Of a DNA stretch of 48,034 nucleotides, positions 34,000 through 44,176 are shown piece by piece; the stretch's first letter is position 1; each line of letters begins with the position of its first letter. The stretch comes from Butyrivibrio sp. NC3005 (GTDB taxonomy: Bacteria; Bacillota; Clostridia; Lachnospirales; Lachnospiraceae), in NCBI RefSeq assembly GCF_000424545.1, contig NZ_AUKC01000030.1:1-48034 (forward strand), given 5' to 3'. Both the position numbers and the translations under genes were made by a program. Under the pieces are notes generated by a model. The model worked only from the letters and a program-made list of their open reading frames with translations, ran no database searches and was not told where the DNA came from.

Positions 34000-34035
34000 A
34001 TTCGTAGATAGTGATTTTAAACACTATCTACGAAT
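34000..34035 (+). other. Perfect 14-bp hairpin before the ABC genes
   Basis: ATTCGTAGATAGTG pairs with CACTATCTACGAAT around an 8-base loop, 14 bases before the ABC start. It lacks a T tract. It could act as a partial terminator, processing site or operator between the peptide frame and the transporter. Confidence 0.65.
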
Positions 34036-34049
34036 CAAATAGGAGAAAA

Positions 34050-34736
34050 ATGATTAAATTTAACGGTGTTTCAAAGTTTTTTGAGGATGGTAAAGAAAAG
34101 AGAATAATAATAGATAATTCAAGTATTATAATACCCCAAAATAAGGTTTCAGGTATTATTGGAAGATCAGGGCTTGGAAAATCTACAGTTTTAAAGATGA
34201 TTTTAGGATTAATTAATCCAGACGAAGGAACAATAGAAGTTGATGGTCAGGTAATAGATTCTGAAAATGCTAAGTCTATGGAAAAACTTCGCAGGGTAAC
34301 TACTGGAAGTGTTTTTCAGAATTTTAATTTAATAAATTCGCTTACAGTTGAAGAAAACATTATGCTGCCACGTTTTTTCTATGAAAATGGCGAGGTTAGA
34401 ATCAAGAATCTGTTGGATTTATTGGGACTTCCAAGTTCGATTCTAGGACAGAGTGTGAATACAATAAGTGGTGGTGAAAAGCAACGAGTTGCTATTGCCA
34501 GAGCATTAATTAATAATCCTAAATTATTACTTGCAGATGAACCTACCGGAAATTTGGATTTAAAGAATGAAAATTCAGTTATTGAATTGTTCAAGAGAAT
34601 AAATAAGGAACTTGATTTGACTATTCTTTTAGTTACACATAGTAAGAATATGGCTTTAAATATGGATAAACTATATACAATCTCAGATTACAAATTAACT
34701 GAAACAGAGTATGAAGCTGACGTGAAAGTGAGTTAA
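34050..34736 (+). CDS. ABC transporter ATPase, MacB/BceA/LolD type
   Basis: The start at ATG 34050, after AGGAG, gives 228 residues. Walker A is GRSGLGKST, the signature is TISGGEKQRVAIARAL, Walker B is LLLADEPTGNLDL, and the switch His is in LVTHSKN. The LTVEENIMLP segment after the Q-loop is typical of the MacB/FtsE/BceA group that works with FtsX-type permeases. The permease gene starts two bases after its stop. The context suggests export of, or protection from, a peptide, but housekeeping lipoprotein or mechanotransmission roles also fit this family. Confidence 0.9.
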   Translation: MIKFNGVSKFFEDGKEKRIIIDNSSIIIPQNKVSGIIGRSGLGKSTVLKMILGLINPDEGTIEVDGQVIDSENAKSMEKLRRVTTGSVFQNFNLINSLTVEENIMLPRFFYENGEVRIKNLLDLLGLPSSILGQSVNTISGGEKQRVAIARALINNPKLLLADEPTGNLDLKNENSVIELFKRINKELDLTILLVTHSKNMALNMDKLYTISDYKLTETEYEADVKVS

Positions 34737-34738
34737 AT

Positions 34739-35941
34739 ATGAATAAGAAAATTAAAAAGCTTGCATTTAGAGATTTGAAGGTTAATAAAAAAAGAAATAG
34801 ACTTACTATGATTTCAATTTTAATATCCGTATTTCTCATAAGTATGGTTATGAATATGGGAGTTTCATTTTATGGATATATGCTTAGTGAGATGAAAATT
34901 TCCAGGGAAGAGGTTTTAACTATTGCTTTTGGGAATAAAGTTAACTCGCTTAACTATAAGTATCTGACATTATACACAGATAAAGATATCGAACTTGTCA
35001 GAAGTGCAGAAGGAGTAAAAAGTGCAACAGGTGTCAAAGGTTTTGGTGTTGATAGCATTACGTATGACAATGGTAAGCAGATAATTACCTCTACACTTTA
35101 TGGAATAGATAAATCATATCTTGATAATCTGGGGATAAAAATCAGCGAAGGAAAGATGCCTCAAAAAGATGAAGAAGTGCTGGTTGGTAATTCGATTTCC
35201 AAGGCAACTAAACTTGGAGTTGGAGATAAAATTCAGGTTACAGTTTCCGGAAAAGAGACTGATTTTGTTATTAGCGGAGTTATCGATTATCAGGAAGAGC
35301 AGGCTTTTAATACAGTACCATCAGAAATAAATCAAATGATAGCGGTCAATGTAAAAAGCAAATATGTGTTAGACAGTAAATATGGATATATATCTGCTAT
35401 TGCTAAAGATGTAAATAAGCTTTCAGAAACAGGAGAAAATATATGCAAAAAGCTTAATACAGACAAGGATCTTAAAAATGCATTAGATGGAACAGGAATC
35501 TCGCCGATTGTAGCATCGCGTAAAGATGTTAAGGACATGCTTTCAACCTGGTTTGATTATATAGCTTTGTTTATTATTCTTTTGATTTTGCTTATAGGAA
35601 CAATTGCTTCTATCAATATTATCAATATATTTGCTATTACGATTCAAGAAAAGCATAAAGATATTGCAGTCTATAAAATAGTAGGTGCATCACAAAAACA
35701 AGTGCGATTGATATATGTTTTGCAGAGTCTTCTATTGGGGGTAAAGGGAAGCGTAATTGGAACTCTTTTGGGTATTATATTCTCAGCTTTGGTAATAACA
35801 ATTCTTCAGTGGAAAAATAATTCTAATGTAATTATATACGTGCTGCCTTTTGTCATAGGAATTGTTACAGCCTTTTTGGCAGGATATTTGGCGTCAAGAA
35901 AAACAGATAAAGTAGATGTGAACGTTTTGATGAATGAGTAA
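34739..35941 (+). CDS. FtsX/MacB-type ABC permease
   Basis: A 400-residue membrane protein with one N-terminal helix (about 22-44), a large extracellular domain (about 45-275; GNSISKATKLGVGDKIQVTV is a MacB_PCD-like motif) and three C-terminal helices (about 280-305, 325-355 and 362-385). IQEKHKDIAVYKIVGASQKQ is the FtsX-family motif after the second helix. It partners the preceding ATPase. Such pairs act by moving an extracellular domain on substrates at the membrane face, not by classical channel transport. A terminator follows. Confidence 0.88.
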   Translation: MNKKIKKLAFRDLKVNKKRNRLTMISILISVFLISMVMNMGVSFYGYMLSEMKISREEVLTIAFGNKVNSLNYKYLTLYTDKDIELVRSAEGVKSATGVKGFGVDSITYDNGKQIITSTLYGIDKSYLDNLGIKISEGKMPQKDEEVLVGNSISKATKLGVGDKIQVTVSGKETDFVISGVIDYQEEQAFNTVPSEINQMIAVNVKSKYVLDSKYGYISAIAKDVNKLSETGENICKKLNTDKDLKNALDGTGISPIVASRKDVKDMLSTWFDYIALFIILLILLIGTIASINIINIFAITIQEKHKDIAVYKIVGASQKQVRLIYVLQSLLLGVKGSVIGTLLGIIFSALVITILQWKNNSNVIIYVLPFVIGIVTAFLAGYLASRKTDKVDVNVLMNE

Positions 35942-35954
35942 GAGGAAATCTATT

Positions 35955-35988
35955 AAAAAGCAGTGGACATATAGTCTGCTGCTTTTTT
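35955..35988 (+). terminator. Terminator after the ABC pair
   Basis: An imperfect stem, AAAAAGCAG against CTGCTTTTTT, with a T run. Confidence 0.7.
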
Positions 35989-36089
35989 AGGAGTCATATT
36001 TCAAAAAGAATAAAATTGATAATTGCAGTGTTTTCGTTTATTATAAATAGTAGATTTAAATCTTTTCTTCGAAGGATGGACATTATACC

Positions 36090-38468
36090 ATGGAAAATAA
36101 TAATGAGAATAAACGTGGACCGCAGGGTGGCAATAATCCGCAGGGGCAGAGTCTGTTCATGTTTTTGCTGGTGGCGCTCGTATGCATGTTCGTATTGTCG
36201 TATCTGATGCGATATTTTGCAATACAGGGGGCATCTATCGAAATTCGATATGACCAGTTTATACAACTTCTTGATGCTGGTCAGGTTGAGTCTGTAACGA
36301 TAGAGAATAGTCAGATAACAATAACTCCCACTGAGGCAGGCATCAAAGCCTATAACAAAAAACGTGAGGCCAAGCAGACAGAAGCCGTAACCGGAACTAC
36401 TTTTTATACCGGTATTTTATCTGATGCCGATTTACAGGAACAGCTGGAAAAGGCGCATGTTAAATATAACTCAAAAGTTCCTGATTCGAGTAGTAGCATA
36501 TTGTATTTCCTTGCGACATATATTTTGCCGCTCGTTCTTGTCTGGGTTCTTATGATTATGCTCTTTAAGAAGATGTCAAAAGGCTCTGGCGGAATATTTA
36601 ATGTAGGCAAGAGCAATGCTAAAGTCTATGTTCAGAAAGAAACCGGAATAACATTTAAGGATGTAGCTGGCGAAGATGAAGCTAAAGAGTCACTTGTAGA
36701 AGTGGTAGATTTCCTTCATAATCCGGGGAAATATTCCAAGATAGGTGCAAAGCTTCCAAAGGGCGCACTTCTTGTAGGACCTCCTGGAACAGGTAAGACA
36801 CTTCTTGCAAAGGCAGTTGCAGGTGAGGCTCATGTTCCGTTTTATTCTCTTTCTGGTTCTGATTTCATAGAGCTTTATGTTGGTGTTGGTGCTAGCCGAG
36901 TAAGAGATCTTTTCTCAGAAGCCAGCAAAAATGCTCCATGTATAATCTTTATTGATGAGATTGATGCAATTGGACGAAGCAGAGATAGTAAGTTTGGTGG
37001 CGGAAACGAAGAGCGTGAGCAGACTTTGAATCAGCTTCTTTCTGAAATGGATGGTTTCGACTCTAGTAAGGGTGTTTTGGTGTTGGGTGCTACTAACCGT
37101 CCAGAGATTCTGGATAAGGCACTTCTTAGACCAGGACGTTTCGACCGTAGAATCATTGTTGACAAGCCGGATTTGAAGGGAAGAATCGAGATTCTTAAAG
37201 TTCATTCCAAAGATGTTAAGATGGACGAGACTGTTAATCTGGAAGAAGTTGCACTTGCTACAAGCGGAGCTGTTGGTTCAGACCTTGCCAATATGATAAA
37301 TGAAGCGGCTATTAATGCTGTCAAAGGTAAGCGCGCATTTGTTTCTCAGAAAGATCTTATGGAGGCAGTTGAACAGGTTCTTGTAGGAAAAGAGAAAAAA
37401 GACAGAATACTCAGCAAGGAAGAAAGAAAACTCGTATCCTATCATGAAGTTGGACATGCATTAATAAGTGCAGTACAGAAGAACACAGAACCTGTGCAAA
37501 AGATTACTATCGTGCCACGTACAATGGGTGCGCTTGGATATGTAATGCAGGTACCTGAAGAAGAAAAGTTCCTTAGTACAAAAGATGAGATGCGTGATGA
37601 TATCATCGTGGCACTTGGCGGACGTGCAGCAGAAGAGATTATTTTCAATACAGTTACAACCGGTGCAGAGAATGATATCGAGAAGGCTACAGCGCTTGCA
37701 AGAGACATGATCAGCATGTACGGAATGAGTGAGAAGTTTGGCCTAATGCAGCTTGAGTCTGTGCAGAACAGATATCTTGACGGAAGAAGAGAGATGAATT
37801 GTTCAGATCAGACAGCTGCTGAAGTTGATGCAGAAGTAATGAAACTTCTTATGGAATGTTATGAAGAGGCAAAACGTATTATTACAGAGCATCTTCCTGC
37901 TATGGATAAGCTTGCAGAGCATCTTATTAAACGTGAAACAATTTCTGGAAAAGAGTTCATGAAGATTTATCGTGAAGTTGAAAATATTCCAGAACCAGAG
38001 GAAGGCGAGAAAACTCCAAGGCTTAGAATCTATGCTACAAGACCGGAATCAGCACTTATCGGTGAAGATATAGATGATACTGACAAGAATGAAAACAAAG
38101 ATGATGAACCTGATGATGGCGGCTTTTCTGAGAGGGCGAGACGTTTTCAGGAGGAAATAGGTTTGAATTTAGCATCTGTGCTGAATCTGCCAAAGATTAA
38201 ACTAGCTGAAGATGAAGATGATCCTATGTCAGTTCTTACGGGTAAAGATTCTTACGGTAACAGCCTGGAAGAAGATGATGATGATGAAGATAGAGAAGAT
38301 TTTTCAGAGCTTTATGAAACTAGAATTTCAAAAACTGAAGGTTCTGAAGAAGACGATTCTGATTCAAAAGATTCTGATTCTGAAGACTCTTTGAAAGATA
38401 GCAAAGAAAAAGAGGCTACCCGCGGACGTTTTTCTCATGTGTCTGACGATTTTGATAAAAAGGATTAA
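36090..38468 (+). CDS. ftsH: ATP-dependent zinc metalloprotease FtsH
   Basis: Membrane AAA+ protease of 792 residues that degrades misfolded and short-lived membrane proteins. There are two N-terminal helices (about 21-42 and 133-158) flanking an extracellular domain. Walker A is GPPGTGKT near 231, Walker B is [14 protein letters not shown], the SRH Arg finger region is RPGRFDRRI, and the M41 zinc site is HEVGHAL near 452. About 150 C-terminal residues form an unusual acidic tail rich in Asp, Glu and Ser. It starts the core block upstream of uvrC with a three-base gap. Confidence 0.96.
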   Translation: MENNNENKRGPQGGNNPQGQSLFMFLLVALVCMFVLSYLMRYFAIQGASIEIRYDQFIQLLDAGQVESVTIENSQITITPTEAGIKAYNKKREAKQTEAVTGTTFYTGILSDADLQEQLEKAHVKYNSKVPDSSSSILYFLATYILPLVLVWVLMIMLFKKMSKGSGGIFNVGKSNAKVYVQKETGITFKDVAGEDEAKESLVEVVDFLHNPGKYSKIGAKLPKGALLVGPPGTGKTLLAKAVAGEAHVPFYSLSGSDFIELYVGVGASRVRDLFSEASKNAPCIIFIDEIDAIGRSRDSKFGGGNEEREQTLNQLLSEMDGFDSSKGVLVLGATNRPEILDKALLRPGRFDRRIIVDKPDLKGRIEILKVHSKDVKMDETVNLEEVALATSGAVGSDLANMINEAAINAVKGKRAFVSQKDLMEAVEQVLVGKEKKDRILSKEERKLVSYHEVGHALISAVQKNTEPVQKITIVPRTMGALGYVMQVPEEEKFLSTKDEMRDDIIVALGGRAAEEIIFNTVTTGAENDIEKATALARDMISMYGMSEKFGLMQLESVQNRYLDGRREMNCSDQTAAEVDAEVMKLLMECYEEAKRIITEHLPAMDKLAEHLIKRETISGKEFMKIYREVENIPEPEEGEKTPRLRIYATRPESALIGEDIDDTDKNENKDDEPDDGGFSERARRFQEEIGLNLASVLNLPKIKLAEDEDDPMSVLTGKDSYGNSLEEDDDDEDREDFSELYETRISKTEGSEEDDSDSKDSDSEDSLKDSKEKEATRGRFSHVSDDFDKKD

Positions 38469-38471
38469 AGA

Positions 38472-40346
38472 TTGAAATTCGATATAAAAGAAGAACTGAA
38501 AAAACTTCCAAACAAACCGGGCGTCTATATAATGCACGATGTTGATGATACTATTATGTATGTCGGCAAGGCGGTCAATTTGCATAAAAGAGTCCAGTCC
38601 TACTTTCGAAAGATAGTGGGACGTGGACCTCAAATTGATCAGATGGTGCAGCAGATAGCCCGGTTTGAGTATATTGTAACTGATTCTGAAATGGAGGCTC
38701 TTGTTCTAGAGAATAATCTAATAAAAGAACATAGACCTCGTTATAATACGATGCTAAAGGATGATAAAACCTATCCTTACATTAAAGTTACAATACAGGA
38801 GAAATTTCCCAGAATTCTTTTTTCACGTATAATGAAAAAAGATAAGGCGAAGTATTTTGGTCCGTTTACCAGTGCACAGGCACTGAAAAGTACAATTGAT
38901 TTAATAAATAAAATATATGGTCTTAGAGACTGTAATAGGAATCTTCCAAAGGAAATCGGAAATCAGAGACCATGCCTTAATTATCATATGGGAAGGTGTT
39001 GCGGCCCTTGTATAGGGGATGTGTCTGAAGAAGACTATCGAGAGAGAATTAACAGGGCGATTGATTTCCTTTCAGGTAATTACAGCGTCATAATCGATGA
39101 CCTTGAAAAGAAAATGTATGATGCTTCTGAAAAAATGGAGTTTGAGAAAGCGGCTCACTACAGAGATCTTCTTAATGATGTAAAGACAGTTGCACAGAAA
39201 CAGAAGATGACAGATGCCTCTATGGAAGATAAGGATATTATTGCTATTGCGCTTGATAAAGAGGATGCAGTCGTTCAGGTATTTTTTGTCAGGGCAGGTA
39301 GGATAATAGGAAGAGAACACTTCTACATGACGCATGTAGGAGACAAGAAAGAAGACGAGGTTCTTCTTGATTTTGTAAAACAGTTCTATGCGGGAACTCC
39401 ATTTATCCCCAGAGAAATTCTCCTTCCTACAGCTATTGAAGACATGGAGATAATTGAAGAATGGCTGTCTGTTCGTAAGGGCAGTAGGATGTACATTAAA
39501 GTTCCGGAAAGAGGTCAGAAGGAAAAACTCATGGAACTTGCTGCTGAGAATGCCAGACTTGTTTTGTCCAAAGATAGAGAAAGGATAAAGAGAGAAGAAG
39601 GAAGGACAATCGGGGCGGTTAAAGAGATTGCAAATATTCTGGGAATACCGGATTTAAATAGAATGGAAGCCTTTGATATATCTAATATCAGTGGTTTTGC
39701 AAATGTTGGTTCTATGGTAGTATTCGAGAAGGGTAAGCCAAAGAGAAGCGACTACCGCAAGTTCAGGATAAAGTCTGTTGATGGACCAAACGATTATGCA
39801 TGTATGCATGAGGTTTTGAGTAGAAGACTTATGCATGGACTTGAAGAGAAAAACGACCTTGAATTAAAACGTATAGATGAAAAGTATGGAAGTTTTACAA
39901 AATTTCCAGATCTTATTCTGATGGATGGCGGAAGAGGTCAGGTAAATATTTGTCTTGATGTTCTTAATGAACTTGGAATAGATATTCCTGTATGCGGAAT
40001 GGTTAAAGATGATAATCATAGAACAAGAGGTCTATATTTTAATAATGTGGAATTGCCGATAGATAGAGAAAGCGAAGGCTTTAAACTGATAACAAGGATT
40101 CAGGATGAGGCACATAGATTTGCAATAGAGTATCATCGTTCTTTGCGTTCGAAGACTCAGGTGAAATCGTCTCTTGATGATATTCCGGGAATTGGTCCTG
40201 CAAGACGTAAGGCACTTATGAAGCATTTTGAATCAATAAATCAGATTAAAGATGCAAGTATCGAGGAATTATCGAGTGTACCGGAAATTCCTGAAAGCCA
40301 GGCTAGAATAATCTATGACTATTTCCATAAAAAATCAGATTTGTGA
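38472..40346 (+). CDS. uvrC: Excinuclease ABC subunit C
   Basis: A 624-residue nucleotide-excision-repair nuclease that cuts both sides of a lesion with UvrAB. It starts at TTG 38472, after AAGGA and three bases from the FtsH stop. The GIY-YIG domain is at about 12-95 ([19 protein letters not shown]), Cys in GRCCGPCIG, a UVR motif near 205-240, the RNase H-like UvrC domain (DISNISG...DGGRGQ) at about 385-500, and tandem helix-hairpin-helix motifs at the end ([16 protein letters not shown]). Confidence 0.96.
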   Translation: MKFDIKEELKKLPNKPGVYIMHDVDDTIMYVGKAVNLHKRVQSYFRKIVGRGPQIDQMVQQIARFEYIVTDSEMEALVLENNLIKEHRPRYNTMLKDDKTYPYIKVTIQEKFPRILFSRIMKKDKAKYFGPFTSAQALKSTIDLINKIYGLRDCNRNLPKEIGNQRPCLNYHMGRCCGPCIGDVSEEDYRERINRAIDFLSGNYSVIIDDLEKKMYDASEKMEFEKAAHYRDLLNDVKTVAQKQKMTDASMEDKDIIAIALDKEDAVVQVFFVRAGRIIGREHFYMTHVGDKKEDEVLLDFVKQFYAGTPFIPREILLPTAIEDMEIIEEWLSVRKGSRMYIKVPERGQKEKLMELAAENARLVLSKDRERIKREEGRTIGAVKEIANILGIPDLNRMEAFDISNISGFANVGSMVVFEKGKPKRSDYRKFRIKSVDGPNDYACMHEVLSRRLMHGLEEKNDLELKRIDEKYGSFTKFPDLILMDGGRGQVNICLDVLNELGIDIPVCGMVKDDNHRTRGLYFNNVELPIDRESEGFKLITRIQDEAHRFAIEYHRSLRSKTQVKSSLDDIPGIGPARRKALMKHFESINQIKDASIEELSSVPEIPESQARIIYDYFHKKSDL

Positions 40347-40368
40347 AGGAAGGATTGGAGGAAAGGAT

Positions 40369-41310
40369 ATGACAAGTGTTAAACTTAAAACGTTGGTTGA
40401 TTGGTTAAAACTCGATAACCTTACACCTGACATTAATCTTGATAAGATTAAAATCAGACAGCCGGATATTAATAGACCGGCTCTTCAGATAGCAGGTTAT
40501 TTTGAACATTTTGAGGCGACCAGGCTTCAGATAGTAGGTTTTGTAGAGTATACTTATATGGAGAATCTTCCAGAGGATAGAAAAGAGAAAGCGTACAGAG
40601 ATTTTCTTTCTTTTGATATACCAGCGATTATTTTCTGTAGAGAGCTTATTCCAGATCACCTTTTCCTCAAGATAGCAGAAGAGGAAAAAGTGCCGATATT
40701 CATGACCAAAAAAGCTACATCGGCTATGATGGCAGAGACTATCAGATATCTGAATGAAAAGCTTGCACCATGTATCTCTATTCATGGCGTTTTAGTAGAC
40801 GTTTATGGCGAAGGTGTTCTTATTACAGGTGAAAGTGGTATAGGTAAGTCTGAAGCAGCGCTAGAGCTTATTAAGAGAGGCCACAGACTCGTATCTGATG
40901 ATGTGGTAGAGATTAGGAAGATAAGCGATGAACAGCTTGTTGGAAGCGCACCTGATATCACCAGACACTTTATTGAACTTAGAGGTATTGGGATTATTGA
41001 TGTTAAGACCTTATACGGTGTTTCGAGTGTTCGTGATTCCAAGACTATTGATCTTGTCATCAAACTGGAAGAATGGGACAAAGACAAAGAATATGACAGG
41101 TTAGGACTTGAAGAGCAGTATACAGAGTATCTTGGAAATGTAATAGTATGTCATAGAATACCGATAAGACCAGGTAGAAATCTTGCTGTTATCTGCGAAG
41201 CTGCTGCAGTTAACAGAAGACAGAAAAAGATGGGTTATAACGCTGCACAAGAGTTGTATAATCGTGTTCAGAATTCTTTACAAAAGAGTGACTCTGACGA
41301 TGAAGATTGA
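40369..41310 (+). CDS. hprK: HPr kinase/phosphorylase
   Basis: ATG 40369, after GGAGG, is chosen; an upstream in-frame start would overlap uvrC. The product has 313 residues. The N-terminal domain covers about 1-130, and the catalytic domain has Walker A GESGIGKSEAAL near 153-164 and the signature LRGIGIIDVKTLYGV. It phosphorylates and dephosphorylates Ser46 of HPr and Crh, the central switch of carbon catabolite control in Firmicutes. A Crh-like target is encoded further along the same block. Confidence 0.95.
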   Translation: MTSVKLKTLVDWLKLDNLTPDINLDKIKIRQPDINRPALQIAGYFEHFEATRLQIVGFVEYTYMENLPEDRKEKAYRDFLSFDIPAIIFCRELIPDHLFLKIAEEEKVPIFMTKKATSAMMAETIRYLNEKLAPCISIHGVLVDVYGEGVLITGESGIGKSEAALELIKRGHRLVSDDVVEIRKISDEQLVGSAPDITRHFIELRGIGIIDVKTLYGVSSVRDSKTIDLVIKLEEWDKDKEYDRLGLEEQYTEYLGNVIVCHRIPIRPGRNLAVICEAAAVNRRQKKMGYNAAQELYNRVQNSLQKSDSDDED

Positions 41311-41340
41311 TTAAAGAAAAGAGGAAGGGGTTTTTGAGTA

Positions 41341-42273
41341 ATGAAGTATGCATTTGGAGTAGATATAGGCGGAACAACAGTAAAGATGGGGCTTCTAGAT
41401 CAGAATGGAAAGATTCTTGAAAAATGGGAGATTCCAACACGTACAGAAGATAATGGAAGTAAAGTTCTTCCGGACATTGCTGCAGCTATCAGAGATAAGA
41501 TAAATGAAAAAGGATTAAACGACAGTGATATTGCAGGAGTAGGAGTAGGTGCTCCTGGTGCTGTAGATGATAATGGAGTAATCTACCAGGCTGTAAATCT
41601 TGGATGGGGCAAGTTTAATTTAAAAGAGACTCTTCATTCTATGGTTAAGCTTCCTGTTAAGGCTGGTAACGATGCCAATGTGGCAGCTCTTGGTGAGTCA
41701 TGGATGGGCGGCGGAAGAGGTTTTTCCAGCATGCTTATGGTTACACTTGGGACAGGTGTAGGTGGTGGACTTGTAATAGGCGACCACATCATAAATGGCG
41801 CTCAGGGTTCTTGCTGTGAGATTGGTCACATTCATCTTGTAGATAACGAAGAAGAAGAATGCGGATGTGGCAATCACGGCTGCTTCGAGCAGTATGCAAG
41901 TGCAACAGGAATTGTTCGACTTGCAAAGAGACGCCTTGCAGAAGATACAAAGGATAGCGTTCTTAGAAGCGGAGAAATCAGCAGCAAGAGAATATTCGAT
42001 GAAGCTAAAAACGGAGATGAAGTTGCAGTAGAAATTACTAAGAGATATGGATATTATCTTGGAAAAGGACTTGCAATCTGCGCTAACGTACTTAATCCTG
42101 AAGTTATCGTAATAGGTGGAGGTGTTTCTAAGTGCGGAGACATTCTCTTTGATCTTCTTCGTCCTTCATTTGATGAGTTCTTGTTCAAAGGCTGTAGAGA
42201 GACTAAGTTTGCTATGGCAGAGCTTGGAAATGATGCAGGTATCTGCGGAGCTGCAAGACTTGTTCTTGCCTAA
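41341..42273 (+). CDS. ROK-family glucokinase
   Basis: A 310-residue cytoplasmic sugar kinase. VDIGGTTVKMGLLD is the phosphate-1 motif, LGTGVGGGLVIG the phosphate-2 motif, and the ROK zinc-binding cluster is CGCGNHGCFEQYAS. It most likely phosphorylates glucose entering or released in the cell, as ROK GlcK of Firmicutes does. The location after hprK ties it to carbon-flow control. A minor alternative is a different hexose or N-acyl-hexosamine specificity. Confidence 0.93.
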   Translation: MKYAFGVDIGGTTVKMGLLDQNGKILEKWEIPTRTEDNGSKVLPDIAAAIRDKINEKGLNDSDIAGVGVGAPGAVDDNGVIYQAVNLGWGKFNLKETLHSMVKLPVKAGNDANVAALGESWMGGGRGFSSMLMVTLGTGVGGGLVIGDHIINGAQGSCCEIGHIHLVDNEEEECGCGNHGCFEQYASATGIVRLAKRRLAEDTKDSVLRSGEISSKRIFDEAKNGDEVAVEITKRYGYYLGKGLAICANVLNPEVIVIGGGVSKCGDILFDLLRPSFDEFLFKGCRETKFAMAELGNDAGICGAARLVLA

Positions 42274-42362
42274 AAAATACTGGTGGCAAACTGATTAAAA
42301 ATAAATCTTTTTATTACAGATTTGCGTGTTTTTTGAAAACTGGAAAGTATTTGGAGTTTTAA

Positions 42363-43283
42363 TTGGATATTATGTTAGATGAAAAAATAATTGATGAGAT
42401 AAAGGCTTTGACAGAGGAGAAAAGGGTTCTTGTTAAGGAACCCTTATCTTCTCATACGACTTTTAAGATTGGCGGTAATTGTGATGCGCTTGTATTTGTA
42501 AAGAGCGTTAACGAATTAAAAGATGTTCTCTCATTTTTGAAAAAGAACGAAATTTCATATTTTGTCATGGGAAATGGAAGTAATCTTTTGGTGTCGGATA
42601 ATGGTTACAGAGGGGTTATTGTATCTCTAATGCAGATGAATGAGATAGAAATCTTTGGCAACAGAATGCACGTTGGCGCAGGCGCCAAGAATGGTCAGAT
42701 TGCGCAGGCTGCAAAAGATAATTCTCTTACGGGATACGAAGCACTTGCTGGAATCCCCGGAAGTATAGGCGGGGGAATCTACATGAATGCAGGTGCCTAC
42801 AACAGTGAGATGAAGGATGTTGTTGAGTTTGTAGAAGTACTGGATAAAGATTTGAATACTCTGGCTATCTCTGATGAGAATATGAAGTTTAAATATAGAA
42901 GCAGTATTGCAAAAGAAAAGGGATATATTATCACAGGAGCTATTCTAAGATTTCTTCCTGGAAATAAGGATGAGATTTCGGCTTCTATGGCTGAATATGC
43001 CGGTAAGAGAAAAGAGAAGCAGCCTTTGGAATATCCAAGTGCTGGTTCGACCTTCAAAAGACCGGAAGGAAATTTTGCAGGTAAGCTCATTGAAGAAGCA
43101 GGTCTTAGAGGCTTTAGCGTTGGAGGCGCGCAGGTTTCTGAGAAACATTGCGGATTTGTTATTAACAAACAAAATGCAACTGCCGATGATGTGAATAAGC
43201 TTATTTGTGAAATTCAAAAAAGAGTAAAAGAAAATTCAGGTGTTGATTTAGAAAAAGAAGTTATTCTACTTGGAGAGTTCTAA
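42363..43283 (+). CDS. murB: UDP-N-acetylenolpyruvoylglucosamine reductase
   Basis: A 306-residue FAD enzyme that makes UDP-MurNAc for peptidoglycan. The TTG at 42363 fits the GGAG spacing better than the ATG at 42372. FAD-domain motifs are HTTFKIGGN, GNGSNLLVSD and GIPGSIGGGIYMNAGAY. The C-terminal MurB domain has the catalytic Ser in PSAGSTFKRP, and HCGFVINK follows. It is the short type II form found in Gram-positives, lacking the extra loop. It lies two bases before rapZ, in the rapZ-whiA-crh block. Confidence 0.95.
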   Translation: MDIMLDEKIIDEIKALTEEKRVLVKEPLSSHTTFKIGGNCDALVFVKSVNELKDVLSFLKKNEISYFVMGNGSNLLVSDNGYRGVIVSLMQMNEIEIFGNRMHVGAGAKNGQIAQAAKDNSLTGYEALAGIPGSIGGGIYMNAGAYNSEMKDVVEFVEVLDKDLNTLAISDENMKFKYRSSIAKEKGYIITGAILRFLPGNKDEISASMAEYAGKRKEKQPLEYPSAGSTFKRPEGNFAGKLIEEAGLRGFSVGGAQVSEKHCGFVINKQNATADDVNKLICEIQKRVKENSGVDLEKEVILLGEF

Positions 43284-43285
43284 TC

Positions 43286-44164
43286 ATGCGTTTTGTAATA
43301 GTTACAGGAATGAGCGGCGGTGGAAAATCTACTGCTATTCATATGCTGGAAGATGCAGGTTATTACTGTGTTGACAATCTTCCATTTTCTTTAATAGAGA
43401 AGTTTGTTGAGCTGATTCTTTTGCCGGACAGTGGAAAAAACAAAGTTGTCTTAGGGCTTGATGTAAGAGGCGGAGAAGAACTTAGAGGAATGCCTGAAGT
43501 TGTAGATATGCTAAGGCAAAAAGGTGTTCCTGTAGAAGTCCTGTTCATGGAAACTGATGACAGCGTCTTGGTCAAAAGGTATAAGGAGTCGAGAAGGCTC
43601 CATCCGCTTGCTCAGGGTGAGAGAATCGAAGAAGGTATAAAGAGAGAGAGGGAGATTCTTGCTGGTATTCGAGCTAAAGCTGACTATGTCATTGATACTT
43701 CAAGACTTCTGACAAGAGAGCTTAGAATCGAACTTAATAAGATTTTTGTAGAAAACGCAAGTTACAATAATCTGATAGTGACGATTCTTTCGTTTGGTTT
43801 TAAATATGGAATACCTCAGGATGCGGATCTTGTCTTTGATGTCAGATTCCTTCCTAATCCTTTCTATGTTGAGAAACTAAGGCCGCAGACTGGAAATGAT
43901 AAAGATGTTCAGGATTATGTTAAAAGTTTTCCTGAGTGCGGAGAGTTCGTTGATAAGCTTGAAGATATGCTTAAGTTCCTTATTCCTGGATATATTAAAG
44001 AGGGTAAGTATCAGCTTGTAGTTGCAATAGGATGCACAGGCGGTCAGCACAGGAGCGTGACTATTGCAAATGAGCTTTTTGCTAGGATGTATGGAAAGGG
44101 AAATTATGGGCTGAAAATTGCTCACAGGGATGTGGATAAGGCAGCAGGTGCTAATAAAAAATAG
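43286..44164 (+). CDS. rapZ: RapZ/YvcJ-family nucleotide-binding protein
   Basis: A 292-residue cytoplasmic P-loop protein: GMSGGGKSTA at residues 7-16, then the family core LDVRGGEEL and RRLHPL, and the C-terminal domain with GCTGGQHRSVTIANEL. In E. coli RapZ controls glmS sRNA decay and so amino-sugar supply; in B. subtilis the counterpart YvcJ is adjacent to whiA and crh and has GTPase/ATPase activity. Its presence next to murB and whiA matches the Firmicutes order. Confidence 0.94.
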   Translation: MRFVIVTGMSGGGKSTAIHMLEDAGYYCVDNLPFSLIEKFVELILLPDSGKNKVVLGLDVRGGEELRGMPEVVDMLRQKGVPVEVLFMETDDSVLVKRYKESRRLHPLAQGERIEEGIKREREILAGIRAKADYVIDTSRLLTRELRIELNKIFVENASYNNLIVTILSFGFKYGIPQDADLVFDVRFLPNPFYVEKLRPQTGNDKDVQDYVKSFPECGEFVDKLEDMLKFLIPGYIKEGKYQLVVAIGCTGGQHRSVTIANELFARMYGKGNYGLKIAHRDVDKAAGANKK

Positions 44165-44176
44165 AGGTATTTTGGT

